This document shows positions 6,237-7,135 of a stretch of DNA of 7,135 nucleotides, in pieces (positions within the stretch are counted from its first letter, which is position 1; the number at the start of each line of letters is the position of its first letter). Source of the stretch: an uncultured Flavobacterium sp. Lineage in GTDB: Bacteria > Bacteroidota > Bacteroidia > Flavobacteriales > Flavobacteriaceae. The stretch is from the NCBI GenBank assembly GCA_945957245.1, contig CAMFLD010000142.1, forward strand, positions 1-7,135, written 5' to 3'. Below the pieces are notes generated by a model. The model was not told the DNA's origin, did not search any database, and saw only the letters and a program-made list of their open reading frames with translations. The position numbers were made by a program, and so were the translations under genes.

Positions 6237-6719
6237 TTATTTCTGTTTTAATTGTTGATAATAATTTTCAATAAACCGCACACTGTCCATTAGCCCCGGA
6301 CGATGGTGGATTATGCTGTCATAAAGAGTTTTCCCCGCAGGACTTCGTGCCAAGCTATCCATATACACCCTGAACCTTTTGATGCGGCTGTATTCAGCCT
6401 CAGACACTTCCGCAGGTTCAACATTTGCTTCTCCGGTTTCGGTGACGTGCTTCGGTTTTTTGATGGGTGTTATAGTCATTGAACTCGTGTTCTTTCCGGT
6501 AAAAGCACTTACTCCCAGATATATGCTGTATGTGCCGGTACATAGAACGAAAAGAATAAGCAGTACAAACCATGTACGCCGTGAGAAATTCTCTGTTCGC
6601 CTCATCATCCAACTTGCCCAGCCACCCTGTATTCGCTGATAGCCTGCTTTTATTCCTTTGGAAAGCGCATTGGGCCTTAACTCAGCATCGTCCTTTTTTC
6701 TTTTTGGAAATAGTTTCAT
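6237..6719 (-). CDS. traL: TraL-position membrane protein with extended C-terminus
   Basis: A 160-residue bitopic inner-membrane protein lying exactly where traL sits in CTnDOT-type operons, between traK and traM. The N-terminal 49 residues are basic (MKLFPKRKKD, RRTENFSRRTW) and predicted cytoplasmic. One membrane segment spans about 50-72 (WFVLLILFVLCTGTYSIYLG). The remaining 88 residues should be periplasmic, with a short Thr/Pro/Lys linker followed by a helical domain: YSRIKRFRVYMDSLARSPAG (110-129) and YDSIIHHRPGLMDSVRFIEN (133-152). CTnDOT TraL (DUF3989) is about 100 residues by my recollection, so this version carries an extra periplasmic helical part of a kind I associate with Chitinophagaceae/Sphingobacteriia elements. 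It begins 11 bases after traK and ends 2 bases before traM. The role within the channel is not well defined; the name rests on membrane layout and gene order rather than on strong residue conservation. Confidence 0.72.
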   Translation of the reverse strand: MKLFPKRKKDDAELRPNALSKGIKAGYQRIQGGWASWMMRRTENFSRRTWFVLLILFVLCTGTYSIYLGVSAFTGKNTSSMTITPIKKPKHVTETGEANVEPAEVSEAEYSRIKRFRVYMDSLARSPAGKTLYDSIIHHRPGLMDSVRFIENYYQQLKQK

Positions 6720-6730
6720 GATCTTGATTT

Positions 6731-7135
6731 TTATTGTCGCCTGCTTACTGTTTTTAAATCCCTGTTGTCAATCGTACTCCATCGCTCGATAAGGAAACCA
6801 TGTGGATTATTGTCACTGCGTGATACATTCCGCAATGCACCGTCTGTCACCAGGCTACGGGTAGTAATGCTGGTTGGTCGGATAATGCTTTGCGTAGCAT
6901 AGCAACGGAATTTGTACGGGTAATCATTGATATCTACCGCCACGCTATCCACAACAATGGTTTGATTGACGTTGCCGGATATAAGTCCTGCATAGTACCC
7001 GTTCTCCTTCAGATCATCGTAGGCTCTTTTGGCACTTCCGTCTGCCAGATACAAGGCTTTAGTAATGCTTGCTGTGATTGCTTTATCATCAGGGTCAAGC
7101 GTAAAGAATAGTTTATGGAAAGTAGTTACGTGATC
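6731..7135 (-). CDS. traK: Conjugative transposon protein TraK (VirB8-like), C-terminal part
   Basis: Inner-membrane assembly component of the mating channel, counterpart of VirB8. The frame is open to the right edge, so only the C-terminal 134 residues of a protein of roughly 205 are present; the N-terminal membrane segment is outside the window. Family-typical stretches are readable: FHKLFFTLDPDDKAI near the edge, ALYLADGSAKRAYDDLKENG, the strand VDINDYPYKFRCYATQ, IIRPTSITTRSLVTDG and DNNPHGFLIERWSTIDNRDL close to the end. The order of helices followed by strands agrees with a VirB8-like periplasmic domain. The codon near base 7054 (TTG) is internal, since the conserved FFTLDPDD stretch lies upstream of it in the same frame. 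The stop is 11 bases before the traL-position gene, consistent with one operon. Confidence 0.95.
   Translation of the reverse strand, partial: DHVTTFHKLFFTLDPDDKAITASITKALYLADGSAKRAYDDLKENGYYAGLISGNVNQTIVVDSVAVDINDYPYKFRCYATQSIIRPTSITTRSLVTDGALRNVSRSDNNPHGFLIERWSTIDNRDLKTVSRRQ

Noticed and set aside
1..7135. Search by eye for CRISPR arrays, tRNA genes, insertion sequence ends and attachment-site repeats.
   Set aside because: No regularly spaced repeats, cloverleaf-like segments or terminal inverted repeats with flanking duplications were found; the window is almost entirely coding.

Overview
All genes that can be supported in this 7.1 kb window lie on the minus strand. They read from the right end to the left end with gaps of 2 to about 90 bases, so the window looks like one long transcription unit or a few in series. 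The recognisable genes are the TraK-TraL-TraM-TraN stretch of a Bacteroidetes conjugative transposon (ICE) of the CTnDOT type. Protein style (for example the TraL C-terminal extension), moderate-to-low GC and A-rich leaders mostly lacking Shine-Dalgarno sequences suggest a Chitinophagaceae or Sphingobacteriia host. That host assignment is inferred from memory of family style, not from a search.

Right half (about 4056-7135): the 3' part of traK (VirB8-like inner-membrane protein), a traL-position gene with an enlarged C-terminal part, traM (VirB10-like) and traN (VirB9-like). These are core and bridge components of the type IV secretion channel.

Middle (909-3981): traN is not followed by recognisable traO, traP or traQ. 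Instead there is a pair of diverged paralogues that share a roughly 200-residue domain with EAYNLMxGR, YGYDL and EANPQFK motifs (DUF3945-like). They flank a gene for an unrecognised lipoprotein. The upstream paralogue carries an extra 118-residue N-terminal module joined through an AT-rich stretch that resembles a former intergenic leader.

Left part (1-895): a small winged-helix-like DNA-binding protein, a 64-residue protein whose start is fixed by a strong Shine-Dalgarno sequence, and the N-terminal 112 residues of a serine recombinase with its catalytic residues intact. The recombinase runs off the left edge.

A reasonable reading is the junction between the transfer operon and the accessory/recombination module of an ICE. 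The transfer genes build the mating channel, the recombinase could integrate or excise DNA, and the small DNA-binding protein may regulate. The paralogue-lipoprotein-paralogue block is the least explained and most interesting part. No rRNA, tRNA, CRISPR array or insertion sequence was seen. No gene on the plus strand is credible.
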